DNA of 64,000 nucleotides from Methanosarcina horonobensis HB-1 = JCM 15518. GTDB taxonomy: Archaea > Halobacteriota > Methanosarcinia > Methanosarcinales > Methanosarcinaceae. Every line of letters starts with the position of its first letter. Positions within the stretch are counted from its first letter, which is position 1. The stretch spans positions 1,591,036-1,655,035 of the forward strand of contig NZ_CP009516.1 in NCBI RefSeq assembly GCF_000970285.1, written 5' to 3'. The notes below the pieces were generated by a model. It saw only the letters and a program-made list of their open reading frames with translations. It did not search any database and was not told the origin of the DNA. The position numbers and the translations under genes were made by a program. Below, in pieces: positions 1-12,868 of this stretch.

Positions 1-41
1 TCAATGTTATATGGATTAAAAAGTTAGGGAGGGACATACCT

Positions 42-1289
42 TTAATATGAGATTAGTCGTATGGTCTCCTCATTTGGGATGTAGATATACCCACCTACTC
101 TCAACTGTTCCAATGCTTTTTCAAAGAAGAGACCGGGAACTCGGGTATTTTGTCTTACAGTCTCAAGAGTTAGCGGAACACCTGCATCATTCCTGAGAGT
201 CAGTTCTTTTAATAGTGTTTCTGCATGTGAATTCAGTCTATAGATTTGGTCTACATTCAGAGGCTCTATGTTCTGTCCTACCATTATCTCTGAAACCATA
301 GAGTACCATGCCTGGAAACTTTGAGCAAGTTCAGCAGGGGTAACAATAGACTTGAAGGTAATTCTCGCAAAAGCCGCTACAAGCTGGGGAATAGCTCCTC
401 CGATGTCCTGAAAAAAGGGAACCTCTTTCTGGTCAGTGATTCGGTCCAGCATATCATAAATCATAACCTCCACTCTTTTGTAATGCCTTGGAAGAAGCAC
501 AGGATTGAAAAGAAGAGTATCCAGCAGGTAATTTCTGATTAATGCCTCATTGTGCTCCACATTCTCTTTGATCTCACTGTACGGCTTAAACTCTGCATCA
601 AAGGCTATGGGAATATGTACAGGGACATTATTTGCATTATAGTAAGCAACACTGACCTCCTGGCTCTCGGGCAGGTTAATACGTTCATTCTTTGTAGTAG
701 TTTTATAAAAGTTGGGAGAGTCTATCTGCCTGAATTCGTTAGGAATTAGAGACATTATCCGGTTAAACTCTGCAAGCTTCTTGTTTTTTTGAGAGTTTGT
801 GAAAACTATGGTATTGACTCCCCCTTTTAAGATCTCGGCTACCTGGGGAGAGGAAACTGTATGCACTCCTATACAGTCTGCTATCTCATGGATGTTATAC
901 CTATCTTTGATAGGGTAGGTTATCAAATGCAAGTATTCCTCCCTATCTATCAGTCCCTTAGTCCTTAGTCTGTTTGGATCTACCGTTTCCCAGCCTGTGA
1001 TATATCTGATCTCAAAAGTCTGTAGCACTCCACCTATAACTTCATACTCTATGGAAGTCTCGGCAACAGTTACTCTTATGAGGGTCCTTTTTGGGGGGAT
1101 TTCTCCTATCTTAACTACATAAATTATATTTAAAGGATTCCTCAAAAATGGGGAAGGGTCTAAATAGAAAATTCCTAGCTTCTGGTTCCTGAATCGGACA
1201 TATCCCATATTCTCTTTTTCAAAAAGAAGTTTATATTCAGCACCAGAAAACTCATACCCACGTGTTCTTTCCTGCAATGGTAAGGACAT
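42..1289 (-). CDS. Unrecognised 415-aa protein with possible C-terminal winged helix
   Basis: I do not recognise this family. The protein is soluble, with no signal peptide or membrane segment. The first 130 residues look beta-rich. The last 60 residues (TLETVRQNTRVPGLFFEKAL followed by a short strand pair and an IPNEE turn) have the spacing of a winged-helix DNA-binding domain, so a nucleic-acid role is possible but only inferred. The ATG at 1289 has only a weak purine-rich stretch (AAGGAA) upstream. The gene stands alone, with about 400 bases of AT-rich sequence on its 5' side. Composition is like the neighbouring Methanosarcina genes. The reading frame is long and uninterrupted, so its reality is not in doubt. 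Confidence 0.75.
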   Translation of the reverse strand: MSLPLQERTRGYEFSGAEYKLLFEKENMGYVRFRNQKLGIFYLDPSPFLRNPLNIIYVVKIGEIPPKRTLIRVTVAETSIEYEVIGGVLQTFEIRYITGWETVDPNRLRTKGLIDREEYLHLITYPIKDRYNIHEIADCIGVHTVSSPQVAEILKGGVNTIVFTNSQKNKKLAEFNRIMSLIPNEFRQIDSPNFYKTTTKNERINLPESQEVSVAYYNANNVPVHIPIAFDAEFKPYSEIKENVEHNEALIRNYLLDTLLFNPVLLPRHYKRVEVMIYDMLDRITDQKEVPFFQDIGGAIPQLVAAFARITFKSIVTPAELAQSFQAWYSMVSEIMVGQNIEPLNVDQIYRLNSHAETLLKELTLRNDAGVPLTLETVRQNTRVPGLFFEKALEQLRVGGYIYIPNEETIRLISY

Positions 1290-1699
1290 AAGTCTCAGAT
1301 TCCTTTTACTTTCAACTCTATAAAACCCTTATTTTACTTTAGCCAGAAGTGTTTGTGATATTTCAGATTCTCATTTCAATCCTCTTAGGTCTGATTTTAT
1401 CTGGTTTCTTTATTTAGTATTCACTTCCAATATATTTATAACACCCAAATCCCATAGAATTTTTTTCTCTAATAGCCGAGAGATAGACTCATAGACCTGT
1501 ATTGCTCTGATATGAAGAGACTTTATTTTGTAGAATCAGATTGTTGTTAAAAAAAGCTAAGTAATGCAGTTCTTTTTTTCTTTTTTGAAGTCTCCATTTC
1601 GTGGGGGAATTGACATAAGCCGTTAAGTACTTATCCGAAAAGTCATAAGGCATTAGAAAATTACAATGGTTACAGTACTTTTGAATTACTCAAATCACC
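1290..1699. other. AT-rich intergenic stretch, nothing identified
   Basis: Between the start of the unknown 415-aa gene and the end of the small membrane-protein gene I see no reading frame with a ribosome site, no tRNA-like fold and no strong hairpin. It presumably holds the promoter of the minus-strand 415-aa gene. Confidence 0.5.
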
Positions 1700-1966
1700 T
1701 TACCTGCTTCCCGTTATTTTATTCCTTAACTTATCCCATACTTCAGAGCCCGGTGAATCGCTAGTTAGGTAAATAATAATATGATAGACTATCAGGACTA
1801 CGGCAAGAATGACATAACCAATTGCTGTTTTTTCGAGATAAGATATGCTAGCAAAAATCGCAGCTAAAAATACTATAGTTACCAACCAACCCTCTAAGCT
1901 GATGGGACGATAACCCCATCCAAGAATTCTCTTGCCAAACCATGCTTCTTTAGTAATTCTTGTCAT
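1700..1966 (-). CDS. Small two-TM membrane protein (88 aa)
   Basis: No family recognised. The N-terminus (about residues 1-24) is basic and aromatic. Two hydrophobic segments follow, at about residues 27-45 and 48-67, with very little between them, which suggests a helical hairpin in the cytoplasmic membrane. The C-terminal 20 residues are charged (WDKLRNKITGSR end). An AAGGAT site lies about 8-12 bases before the ATG, which supports the start. The gene is monocistronic, and the region towards mtaA is non-coding. Small proteins of this type are common and functionally unassigned in Methanosarcina. Confidence 0.6.
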   Translation of the reverse strand: MTRITKEAWFGKRILGWGYRPISLEGWLVTIVFLAAIFASISYLEKTAIGYVILAVVLIVYHIIIYLTSDSPGSEVWDKLRNKITGSR

Positions 1967-2533
1967 ATTTCACATATCCTTATTGAGATTATTCTAAAAA
2001 TATGAACTAACTGCTTATTAAATGGCTCTATGTATAACTGTACTGCTCTTGACTCTGATGTTTTTTTACATAACTTACCCGGAGTTTTATTCTGTACTTT
2101 AGAGTTTTTTCTGGTAGTGAGTTTCATATAATTTGTTTGTCTGGTTTATTCTTCTCGTCTTTTTTTTCCGTGATTATATTTATATCTGGATTTGCCGTTT
2201 TTGCATGGCTTTTATGTGTAGATAAGAAGGTTTTTTTCTTAAAGGTCATATTTTTTGATTTGCATGCTCCCAAACAATGATATAGCATAAAATCAAGATA
2301 ATAGTAGTCAGTCCGAAAACGGGGATTTCGGTGACCTGCAGGCGCAATTGCCCGCTTAAAAAGCTCTAAAAGCTTTCACGTGCCTCAAGGGGTTATCGAG
2401 GTAGTCCTGCTAAAAATTTTGTCTTAGACATTAAAAACTCTGATAGGTCAAAAGTAGATTCATTAAAGTAAACCAGCGGCTGAAATAAACCGATCTAACT
2501 GATCTGGAAGATTTCTTCAATATGTTTTTTGAC
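1967..2533. other. Intergenic region upstream of mtaA
   Basis: No protein-coding frame is supported here. The left two thirds are AT-rich. A GC-rich island with several possible stems occurs at about 2310-2410 and is listed separately. Several TATA-like stretches around 2275-2295 could serve a longer mtaA transcript. Confidence 0.5.
2337..2410 (+). ncRNA. Candidate structured RNA or leader element upstream of mtaA
   Basis: A GC-rich patch stands out in an AT-rich intergenic region. The outer ends can pair (GCAGG near 2338 with CCTGC near 2406). Inside are three short helices: GGC/GCC around an AATT-containing loop, AAAGCT/AGCTTT around a 5-base loop, and CCTC/GAGG. The total of about 73 bases resembles a cloverleaf in size, but the T-arm and anticodon-loop consensus are missing, so it is not a recognisable tRNA. 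It could be a small RNA, or part of a long mtaA leader if transcription starts further upstream. Confidence 0.25.
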
Positions 2534-2553
2534 CCTGGCTATATAAAGCCAGG
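2534..2553 (+). promoter_or_regulatory. mtaA TATA box inside a perfect inverted repeat
   Basis: A TATA-like core (ATATAA, 2541-2546) is flanked by perfect 7-base inverted arms, CCTGGCT at 2534-2540 and AGCCAGG at 2547-2553. If it is the promoter, transcription would start near 2570, leaving a leader of about 20 bases that carries the GAGGGGGAG ribosome site before the ATG at 2591. A regulator binding the palindrome would block TBP. Alternatively the arms form an RNA hairpin in a longer leader. Confidence 0.5.
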
Positions 2554-2590
2554 AGTAAATCTCTGAATTATTTCGAGGGGGAGACTAACC

Positions 2591-3610
2591 ATGAGCGATA
2601 TGACACTTAAGGAGAGACTTTTAAACGCATTGGAAGGAAAGCAAGTTGACAAAGTACCTGTTTGTTCCGTAACCCAGACCGGGATCGTGGAACTGATGGA
2701 GGAAGTGGGAGCTCCCTGGCCGGAGGCTCATTCTGATCCCGAACAGATGGCAAAGCTGGCAATAGCAAACTATGAGCTTAGCGGGCTTGAAGCTGTAAGA
2801 ATTCCTTTTTGCTTGACCGTGCTTGCTGAAGCCATGGGCTGTGAAATCAATATGGGCACGATTAACAGGCAACCGTCTGTTATTGCTCATCCTTACACCA
2901 AGGATCTGGAGGGTATGGAAATGCCTGAAAATCTGCTTGACATGGGCAGGATCCAGGCTGTCCTTGATGCAATTAAAATCATAAGAGAAAGAGTAGGGCC
3001 GGATGTACCTATTATAGGAGGAATGGAGGGTCCTGTTACTCTTGCCTCGGACCTTTCGAGTGTAAAGTCTTTTATGAAATGGTCGCTGAAAAAACCCGAG
3101 CTTCTTGAACAGGTGCTGGACTTTGCAACCGAAGCCACGATAGCGTACGCAAACTCGATGGTTCTTGCTGGGGCAGATATTGTTTCTATTGCAGACCCCG
3201 TAGCATCTCCTGACCTTATGAGTCCTGATTCATTCAAAAATGTACTTCAATCCAGGCTGCAGAAGTTCTCCTCAAACGTGAACTCAGTTACAGTTCTGCA
3301 TGTCTGCGGTAATGTAAACCCGATCCTTGACTACATGGCAGACTGCGGTTTCGAAGGCCTGAGCGTGGAAGAAAAAGTTGGCAGCATAAAAAAGGCTAAG
3401 GAAGTGCTTGGGGACAGGGCGAGGCTTGTAGGGAACATTTCGAGTCCATTCACACTGCTTCCAGGTCCGATTGATAAGATCAAAGAAGAATCCAAAAAAG
3501 CTATCGCAGAGGGAGTGGATGTACTTGCTCCTGGCTGTGGAATCGCGCCTATGACTCCGTTAACTCACATTAAAGCTATGGTCGAAGCAAGGGATGAGTA
3601 CTACACTTGA
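2591..3610 (+). CDS. mtaA: Methylcobamide:coenzyme M methyltransferase MtaA (methanol-specific)
   Basis: MtaA is a soluble zinc enzyme of the uroporphyrinogen-decarboxylase fold. It transfers the methyl group from the methylated corrinoid of MtaC to coenzyme M, giving methyl-CoM for methanogenesis from methanol. At 339 residues the length is normal. The zinc ligands known for the family are present at their published positions: His237 and Cys239 in the HVCG motif, and Cys316 in the APGCG motif. The ATG follows a strong GAGGGGGAG site, which fixes the start. The gene converges on mtaCB, so all three proteins needed for methanol:CoM methyl transfer are encoded within 4 kb, though on opposite strands and with separate promoters. 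The TATA box sits in an inverted repeat. Methylamine-specific MtbA is a relative, but the context favours MtaA. Confidence 0.95.
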   Translation: MSDMTLKERLLNALEGKQVDKVPVCSVTQTGIVELMEEVGAPWPEAHSDPEQMAKLAIANYELSGLEAVRIPFCLTVLAEAMGCEINMGTINRQPSVIAHPYTKDLEGMEMPENLLDMGRIQAVLDAIKIIRERVGPDVPIIGGMEGPVTLASDLSSVKSFMKWSLKKPELLEQVLDFATEATIAYANSMVLAGADIVSIADPVASPDLMSPDSFKNVLQSRLQKFSSNVNSVTVLHVCGNVNPILDYMADCGFEGLSVEEKVGSIKKAKEVLGDRARLVGNISSPFTLLPGPIDKIKEESKKAIAEGVDVLAPGCGIAPMTPLTHIKAMVEARDEYYT

Positions 3611-4091
3611 ACGCGAATATTGCGTTTGAATAAACGAATTAAAAACAACTTTACTAGTTTTTTAATTTAATTTTAATTCAATTTTTAATTTAATTCTTAA
3701 TTTAATTTTTAGTTTGTTTTTGGTTTAACATTTTTGGTTTGACGTCTTTGTTTACTCCTGATTTTATATGTTCTAAATTATCCTTTAGCTTTCTGAATTT
3801 GATTTATATTATATTGTCTCATTATTTTGTCTCTAGGCTTTCTTAACAATAGCATACATATCTTCTGCTATTCTCAACTATTGCAGGCTGGTCACAGTCC
3901 AGTTAAGTGCAAAGTAGGAAAAAATTTTTTAGTCCAAAAAATAGTCAGTGGCATGGCCTTTTTAAAAGTTTCAGGCTGCAGGATAATTAACTGAAACATG
4001 AATTCCGGTTCGAAACAGAAAATCCAGGAGTTATCTATAAATTTATTTAACTCGTTTTTTAAAAAAAGAAAAAAAGGAAGAACAACCCCAT
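3611..4091. terminator. Convergent intergenic region with oligo-T terminators for mtaA and mtaB
   Basis: After the mtaA stop the plus strand becomes T-rich, with a series of near-repeats of TTTTTAATTTAATT at 3655-3725, typical of archaeal oligo-T termination. On the other strand, reading out of mtaB, two T7 runs at 4078-4061 followed by an A/T stretch provide a similar terminator. No gene or stable RNA is visible in the 480 bases. Confidence 0.55.
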
Positions 4092-5477
4092 TTAGAGGCC
4101 GTAGTTCCCTGGCCGGAAGACTTTGACTTCCTTCTTATACTTGTCCAGGCAGTCGCTCATGAACTTGTCTTTGTCATCGGTAAGACCTTCAAAAGCAGCT
4201 TTTGCGTCTGCAAGAGCCTTGGTTTCGAACCTGGAAAGTTCAAGTTTACCTTTTGCCCCTTCTTCAACGATTTTAATACTCTCCAATGCTGCGTTCTTTG
4301 CACGGAGATAAATGTCGTTTCCGTTCTTTGCGATCGCCTCTCCAACTCTATAGGCGTTCTGATACGCAAGTACATAGCCCTGGGCATCTCTGTACATGTC
4401 AGAAGCTGCGAATAGATCTCTCAGAACCTTTTCATTGCCTGAGTTAAGAGCCACATTCATCAGAGCACAGTCGTATGCAAGGGATTCGGACCAGCACTGA
4501 ACGGTGGTACCACCGAATTCACCGTGGTATTCAACGGACTCGTTGGACCAGAGGTCACAGCACTGCATTGTCAGGTTACCCATCAGGTCAGAGTGTGCAC
4601 ACGTTGAGGTCTTACCTTCCTGAGCAATCGGCACACCTGCAACGGATTTGACAATAGTGTTTTCGTATCCGCAGTCTTTTCCAGGACCAGTTGCACCGGA
4701 TTCATATGCAACAAGAGTTCTTGCTGCAGAGATTGCTCTTGCAATAATTGCAATGGTGTGGGCAAGGTTCTTGTCGAGCAGACCGCCTGCGATGAACATT
4801 GCAGTGTTTGCCTGGGCACAGTCTGTGTCACCGGCTGCAACTACATTGTTCTTCTTTGCAATATCTGCAATGTCGGACCAGATCATCTCCATGTCCATGC
4901 TGCCAAGCACACCGATGCCGAAAAGTACACCTGGCATATCGTTCCTGAGAATTGCGTAGTCAAATACTTCTTTCCCACCCATGCTCTCAACGGAAAGCAT
5001 ATCAGCACCATTCTGAGCGCACTGTTCAAAGGCCTCCATAAAGGTATTGTATTTATCGCCTCTGAGCTCGAGGTAGTCTCTGCTCTCACGGATATCACCG
5101 ATTGTGTGGCGGAGGGCGCACTTTATGCCGTGTTCGTCATGGTAGTCTTCCATGATGGTCTTCTGGGCGTGTGCGACTTCTGCTCCCCAGGAGGGGTTGT
5201 TGGACATCTGCTGGACGTGTTCGGTTTCAAGAACAACTGAAGGAGCTCCGATCTGGACCATCCTTGCCATAATGTCGGTGGTGATCCTCTCGTATTCCTT
5301 TACGAGTTTTTCTTTGGATGCACCGGCTTCAGGTCTTGGAGCATAGTTGACTTCAGGAGTTGTGTAGCCGGCACCAATCTCGAGCCCGAGTCCTGCTTTG
5401 ACCGGTTTTGTAGCCTTTCCGAAGACCATCTCATCTGCTGAAGAATAAGCCATTTTAGTGAATCTGTTTACTGCCAT
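4092..5477 (-). CDS. mtaB: Methanol:corrinoid methyltransferase MtaB
   Basis: MtaB is the zinc subunit that activates methanol and methylates the Co(I) corrinoid carried by MtaC. It is a cytoplasmic TIM-barrel protein of 461 residues, the usual length. The three zinc ligands known from the M. barkeri enzyme are all present at the same numbers: Glu164 (SVES), Cys220 (GDTDC) and Cys269 (KDCG). The ATG is preceded by a very strong GAGGAGGTGGAG site, and the gap from the mtaC stop is only 13 bases, so the two genes form one transcript in the order mtaC-mtaB. Oligo-T runs follow the stop. Methanosarcina genomes usually carry several mtaCB copies under different regulation, and I cannot tell from sequence alone which isozyme this is. 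Confidence 0.96.
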   Translation of the reverse strand: MAVNRFTKMAYSSADEMVFGKATKPVKAGLGLEIGAGYTTPEVNYAPRPEAGASKEKLVKEYERITTDIMARMVQIGAPSVVLETEHVQQMSNNPSWGAEVAHAQKTIMEDYHDEHGIKCALRHTIGDIRESRDYLELRGDKYNTFMEAFEQCAQNGADMLSVESMGGKEVFDYAILRNDMPGVLFGIGVLGSMDMEMIWSDIADIAKKNNVVAAGDTDCAQANTAMFIAGGLLDKNLAHTIAIIARAISAARTLVAYESGATGPGKDCGYENTIVKSVAGVPIAQEGKTSTCAHSDLMGNLTMQCCDLWSNESVEYHGEFGGTTVQCWSESLAYDCALMNVALNSGNEKVLRDLFAASDMYRDAQGYVLAYQNAYRVGEAIAKNGNDIYLRAKNAALESIKIVEEGAKGKLELSRFETKALADAKAAFEGLTDDKDKFMSDCLDKYKKEVKVFRPGNYGL

Positions 5478-5490
5478 CTACTCCACCTCC

Positions 5491-6273
5491 TCAGTGTTTA
5501 TGGAATTTCTCCCTAAGTTTTACGATGTTATCACCGTGTGCCTTGACAAAGTCAGCCATTTTCGGGGCATCTGATGCTTCTTCACCATATACTCCGAGTT
5601 CGTACTGAGAAACGAAGTCCTGGTTAACTGCTCCGCCTCCGCATGCAAAAGGAATCCTGTAGCCTTTCTCAAGAAGTTTGTCATTAATCTCCTTAAAGGC
5701 ATACATGGTTGTAGTCATTAGAGCTGTACCCGTAAGCATGAGTGGGCTTTCTTTTTCTACGGCAGATATAACTTCATCGACAGGAACATCTCTTCCCAGG
5801 TCCACTACGTCATATCCGTTTGCCCTGAGCAGTGCGGCTACAATGTTCTTTCCGATGTCATGGACGTCCCCTTCTGCGACGTGGCAGACGATCTTTCCTT
5901 TGACTTCAGGCGCTTTCCCGGCTTTTTTCTTGAGGAATTCGATACCTTCCAGCATGGCATCAGCAGACATCATGACATTTGGGAGGAAAATTACTCCATC
6001 GTCGTAAAGCTTGGAAACAACACCCATCCCTACCATCAAAGAATCATTGATAAGAGAAATCGGGTCTTTTCCGGAGTCGATAGCTTTCTGCAGACCTTCT
6101 ACAACGTCATCTTCTTCCCCCTCGAAGATGGCTTTTGCAACCGGGTATATTGTCGAGTCTTTTGGATAAAGCTCTTCTGCGGCCTCTTCCGGTGTCATTT
6201 CCTTTTCCATTTTAACGTTGTAACGAACCAGAATACCACTGGGATCTATGTCTATCAAATATCTAACCTCCAT
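5491..6273 (-). CDS. mtaC: Methanol-specific corrinoid protein MtaC
   Basis: MtaC is the B12-binding shuttle of the methanol methyltransferase complex: its cob(I)amide is methylated by MtaB and demethylated by MtaA. The protein has 260 residues. An N-terminal helical methyltransferase-2 cap (about 20-110) is followed by a Rossmann-type B12 domain. The cobalt ligand is His138 in the EGDVHDIGKN motif, with the downstream SGT-like TGTAL and CGGGA motifs that hold the nucleotide tail. The C-terminus (REKFHKH) matches known MtaC proteins. It is the first gene of the mtaCB operon. The first 15 residues differ from the M. barkeri form, so this may be a diverged isozyme. A TATA box about 215 bases upstream implies a long leader, as is known for mtaCB operons. 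Confidence 0.95.
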   Translation of the reverse strand: MEVRYLIDIDPSGILVRYNVKMEKEMTPEEAAEELYPKDSTIYPVAKAIFEGEEDDVVEGLQKAIDSGKDPISLINDSLMVGMGVVSKLYDDGVIFLPNVMMSADAMLEGIEFLKKKAGKAPEVKGKIVCHVAEGDVHDIGKNIVAALLRANGYDVVDLGRDVPVDEVISAVEKESPLMLTGTALMTTTMYAFKEINDKLLEKGYRIPFACGGGAVNQDFVSQYELGVYGEEASDAPKMADFVKAHGDNIVKLREKFHKH

Positions 6274-6483
6274 TTAAACACTTGAGGAGCAATCCCTGGT
6301 TTACAGGGGCAAAGCCGGGTTAAAATAAAAGCTCCTAGAAAGATCGTAAAAAGGTTTAAGATGTACTCTAATTCCCCATTTTTAGATAATAACACCTAAC
6401 CGTGATCTAAATAGGCATTAATTCCCAAAGTCTTCCCAATTTCTTAAAGGGACTTGTAACTCCCCTTAATTTAGTTGTGATTC

Positions 6484-6497
6484 GATATATATAAAAC
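6484..6497 (-). promoter_or_regulatory. Probable mtaCB promoter (TATA box)
   Basis: Read on the minus strand this is TTTTATATATATCG, the best TATA match upstream of mtaC. Transcription would start about 25 bases downstream (near 6460), giving an untranslated leader of almost 190 bases. Long leaders have been reported for mtaCB operons in Methanosarcina. The leader itself shows no strong hairpin. Confidence 0.5.
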
Positions 6498-6940
6498 TCA
6501 CTGAGCTAGTTTAAGGTTCTAAGACTGAAAATAAGTAGTTCTAATTCCTCCAGGTATTCTGTTTTTCTGGCTCATGCGATTGGATTTTCTTTCTTAACAA
6601 AGTATAGATCTGTGTACTGTTAGTGTGAAACTCGTAGTACTCATATAAGATGAATATTAGAAGAGATAGTCTAGAAGTTAAAAGGTATTATTCAGGAGAA
6701 ACCCATTATACTACACACTGCTCTGTACATTGTCCTCGTGTCATTTCTGTTCTTTTTTTTATATTCAGAATCCATTTGAATCCTTTTGAACTGAATACCT
6801 GATAATTACAATAGAAAAGTATTTATTCAAGTACTGCGTTTAGAAGTTTCCTGGTCATGAGAGATCAGGCGGCATGCGCTTTTGAATTTATTGCAAAAGT
6901 AATTTTACAATAAAACCTATATGCAACTGAGCTGCCGGAT
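6498..6940. other. Intergenic region between the mtaCB promoter and the rRNA promoters
   Basis: AT-rich DNA with no supported reading frame. It should contain regulator sites for the divergent mtaCB and rRNA transcripts, but I see no clear repeat or palindrome. Confidence 0.4.
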
Positions 6941-7297
6941 AAAAAGCTATATATATAAGAGATGTCTTGTATGTATCCCTCGTACAGTGAATGTGCGAGC
7001 CTCATCTGCTTCCGATTTTAGTAATTGGGGCTGCAGAGTCTTTGTAGATTCAAGCAAAATTCTTTTGTGTGAAGTCTGCTTTGAAATTCTGCGAGGTGGG
7101 ATAAGCTTTATATATAAGAAACGTTTTGTATGTGTTCCTCACACAATCAAACGTGTGTACGGTCCATAAAAAAGCTTTATATCTAATAAATCTCTGTATG
7201 TGTTCTCCACACAATAAATGTTGTGAAAAGGACAATACAAAGCTTTATATACAAGAAATGCCTTGTATGAATCCCTCACACAAAGCAAATGTGTGGG
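6941..7297 (+). promoter_or_regulatory. Array of four tandem rRNA promoters
   Basis: Four related units precede the rRNA operon, each with the order AAAGCTTTATATATAAG-like TATA element, then (T)CTTGTATG or a close variant, then a short hairpin. TATA cores lie at about 6947-6958, 7106-7117, 7175-7184 and 7243-7252. The hairpins are at 6980-6998, 7140-7157 (CACAC/GTGTG), 7210-7225 (CACAA/TTGTG) and 7277-7295 (CACAC/GTGTG). Each hairpin begins about 30 bases after its TATA box, so each falls at the predicted start of its transcript. Multiple promoters are normal for rRNA operons that must be expressed strongly. The conserved start-site hairpin is the unusual part. Confidence 0.7.
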
Positions 7298-7330
7298 TTG
7301 AAATTCAAAATCTCTGTTATCTTTTAATGG

Positions 7331-7352
7331 AGTCAGGAGTTGTTTCCTGACT
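7331..7352 (+). other. Hairpin in the rRNA leader
   Basis: AGTCAGGA at 7331-7338 pairs perfectly with TCCTGACT at 7345-7352 across a 6-base loop. It lies after the last promoter and before the 16S processing stem, so every rRNA transcript carries it. A role in antitermination or processing is conceivable but not shown. Confidence 0.4.
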
Positions 7353-7379
7353 GACGAGGATTTGTCGGTTCGGTTAATT

Positions 7380-7396
7380 CTGGGTGATAGATGTTT
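7380..7396 (+). other. 5' arm of the pre-16S processing stem
   Basis: Bases 7380-7390 (CTGGGTGATAG) pair with 8983-8993 (CTGTCACCCGG) over 11 pairs, two of them G-U. After one bulged base, 7392-7396 pairs with 8978-8982. The helix closes around the whole 16S gene, as expected for the stem cut by the archaeal splicing endonuclease or another processing nuclease. Confidence 0.6.
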
Positions 7397-7495
7397 CAAA
7401 CATTTTATCGCGAAATGAACTAACTGAATTGATAGTTGTTAGTGCAAGTTTCTGCGACCAAGACCTTTAATTTTGAAGTGTGCGATACATTAACA

Positions 7496-8970
<1,475 letters not shown>

Positions 8971-9052
8971 AAGCATAAAACACTGTCACCCGGATGCCGA
9001 TAAACCTACAAATCCTCAAACCTGAGATCCATTTGGATCTCTTGTCTCTCTC

Positions 9053-9125
9053 GGGCTTGTAGATCAGCTGGAAGATCGCTGCCTTTGCAAGGCAGAGGCC
9101 CTGGGTTCGAGTCCCAGCAAGTCCA
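9053..9125 (+). tRNA. tRNA-Ala (anticodon TGC)
   Basis: A full cloverleaf in the 16S-23S spacer. Acceptor arms GGGCTTG (9053-9059) and CAAGTCC (9118-9124) include the G3-U70 pair that marks alanine tRNAs. The anticodon stem CTGCC/GGCAG encloses the loop TTTGCAA with TGC at 9086-9088. The T-arm is CTGGG TTCGAGT CCCAG. The discriminator is A at 9125 and CCA is not encoded. A spacer tRNA-Ala is usual in euryarchaeal rRNA operons. Confidence 0.96.
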
Positions 9126-9227
9126 TTTTTGTGCACCCGGAAAGTAAATTTTCGGGGAAGGATGGATAGCCTGCGCGGAACCGCAGGCAGATGAAGTCGT
9201 GTATAGGTGCTGTATACTGGACGCTTA

Positions 9228-9252
9228 CTGGACCTGGTTAGGTAATTAGGAA
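9228..9252 (+). other. 5' arm of the pre-23S processing stem
   Basis: CTGGACCTG (9228-9236) and TTAGGT (9238-9243) pair perfectly with CAGGTCCAG (12151-12159) and ACCTAA (12143-12148), separated by a small internal loop. AGGAA (9248-9252) then pairs with TTCCT (12135-12139). The helix with spaced loops around the whole 23S is the expected substrate for precursor processing. Confidence 0.65.
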
Positions 9253-12134
<2,882 letters not shown>

Positions 12135-12221
12135 TTCCTTTCACCTAATTCAGGTCCAGGCGAAATCCGGTATGCAGCACCATACATGACTTCTTATTCC
12201 ACAAAATATCCATTTTATAGG

Positions 12222-12353
12222 TTGAGTTTGGCGGCCATAGCGGCAGGGCAACTCCTGTACCCATCCCGAACACAGCAGATAAGCCTGCCCGCGTTCCTTA
12301 CTGTACTGAAGTGTGCGAGCCTTCGGGAACTCTGGATCGCTGCCAAGCTCACC
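12222..12353 (+). rRNA. 5S ribosomal RNA
   Basis: Helix I is visible: TGAGTTTGGCGGC near 12223 pairs with GCTGCCAAGCTCA near 12339 over 13 pairs. The loop-B/C segment CCCATCCCGAACAC lies near 12258. The length of about 132 bases is right for Methanosarcina. T-rich sequence after it (12356-12420) probably terminates the operon. Confidence 0.93.
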
Positions 12354-12868
12354 TTATAATACTTTAATACTTCTAATTTTAAAACTGATTTTTTGAATTG
12401 CTTTTTCTCAATGATTTCTGATTTGTTTTCAAGAATTCCTTAGTTTCTTATTCTATGATCATTAATAATATCCTTTCAGAAACTTCTCTTTATGAAATTC
12501 TATAGCTTCAGACTTTTAAACTCTGGCCTGTCTATAAATTGAGCCATGTGTCTTAAACTTCTTACATTTTTCTAGAATTTGGTAGTTTCTTTTGATTGAA
12601 ACCATTTTTTTATTTTAATCAAAGGTATTTAGAAGATTTATAGCATTAATTAACGTTATACCGAGCTAGATGCTCTTAATAAGAAGATAATAATCCCTGT
12701 TATTGTAAGTATGAGAGTTTGAAAGCTAAATTTCCGAAAATCAAGGTTTATTTTTCAGAATATATGTTTCAAAATCATTTTATTATCTCAAATTATTATT
12801 TTACTATTCATTATAAACCTAATATTTCTTTTTTCGGACTTTGGCTAATTAAGGGGGATCACTTGCTC
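12354..12868. other. Operon-end T-tracts and promoter region of the thioredoxin gene
   Basis: The first 60 bases after 5S contain several T runs that suit archaeal termination. The rest is AT-rich. A weak open frame extends the thioredoxin frame upstream from a TTG at 12719, but it lacks a ribosome site and its composition is non-coding. I see no other gene. Confidence 0.45.

Noticed and set aside
2337-2410. A tRNA gene upstream of mtaA
   Set aside because: Size and stems are suggestive, but the T-loop consensus, U33 and a proper acceptor stem are missing.
4123-6285. Plus-strand frames opposite mtaB and mtaC
   Set aside because: Shadows of two firmly identified genes.
12719-12868. N-terminal extension of the thioredoxin protein from a TTG start
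   Set aside because: There is no ribosome site, composition is non-coding, and a signal peptide starts at the internal ATG with a good SD.
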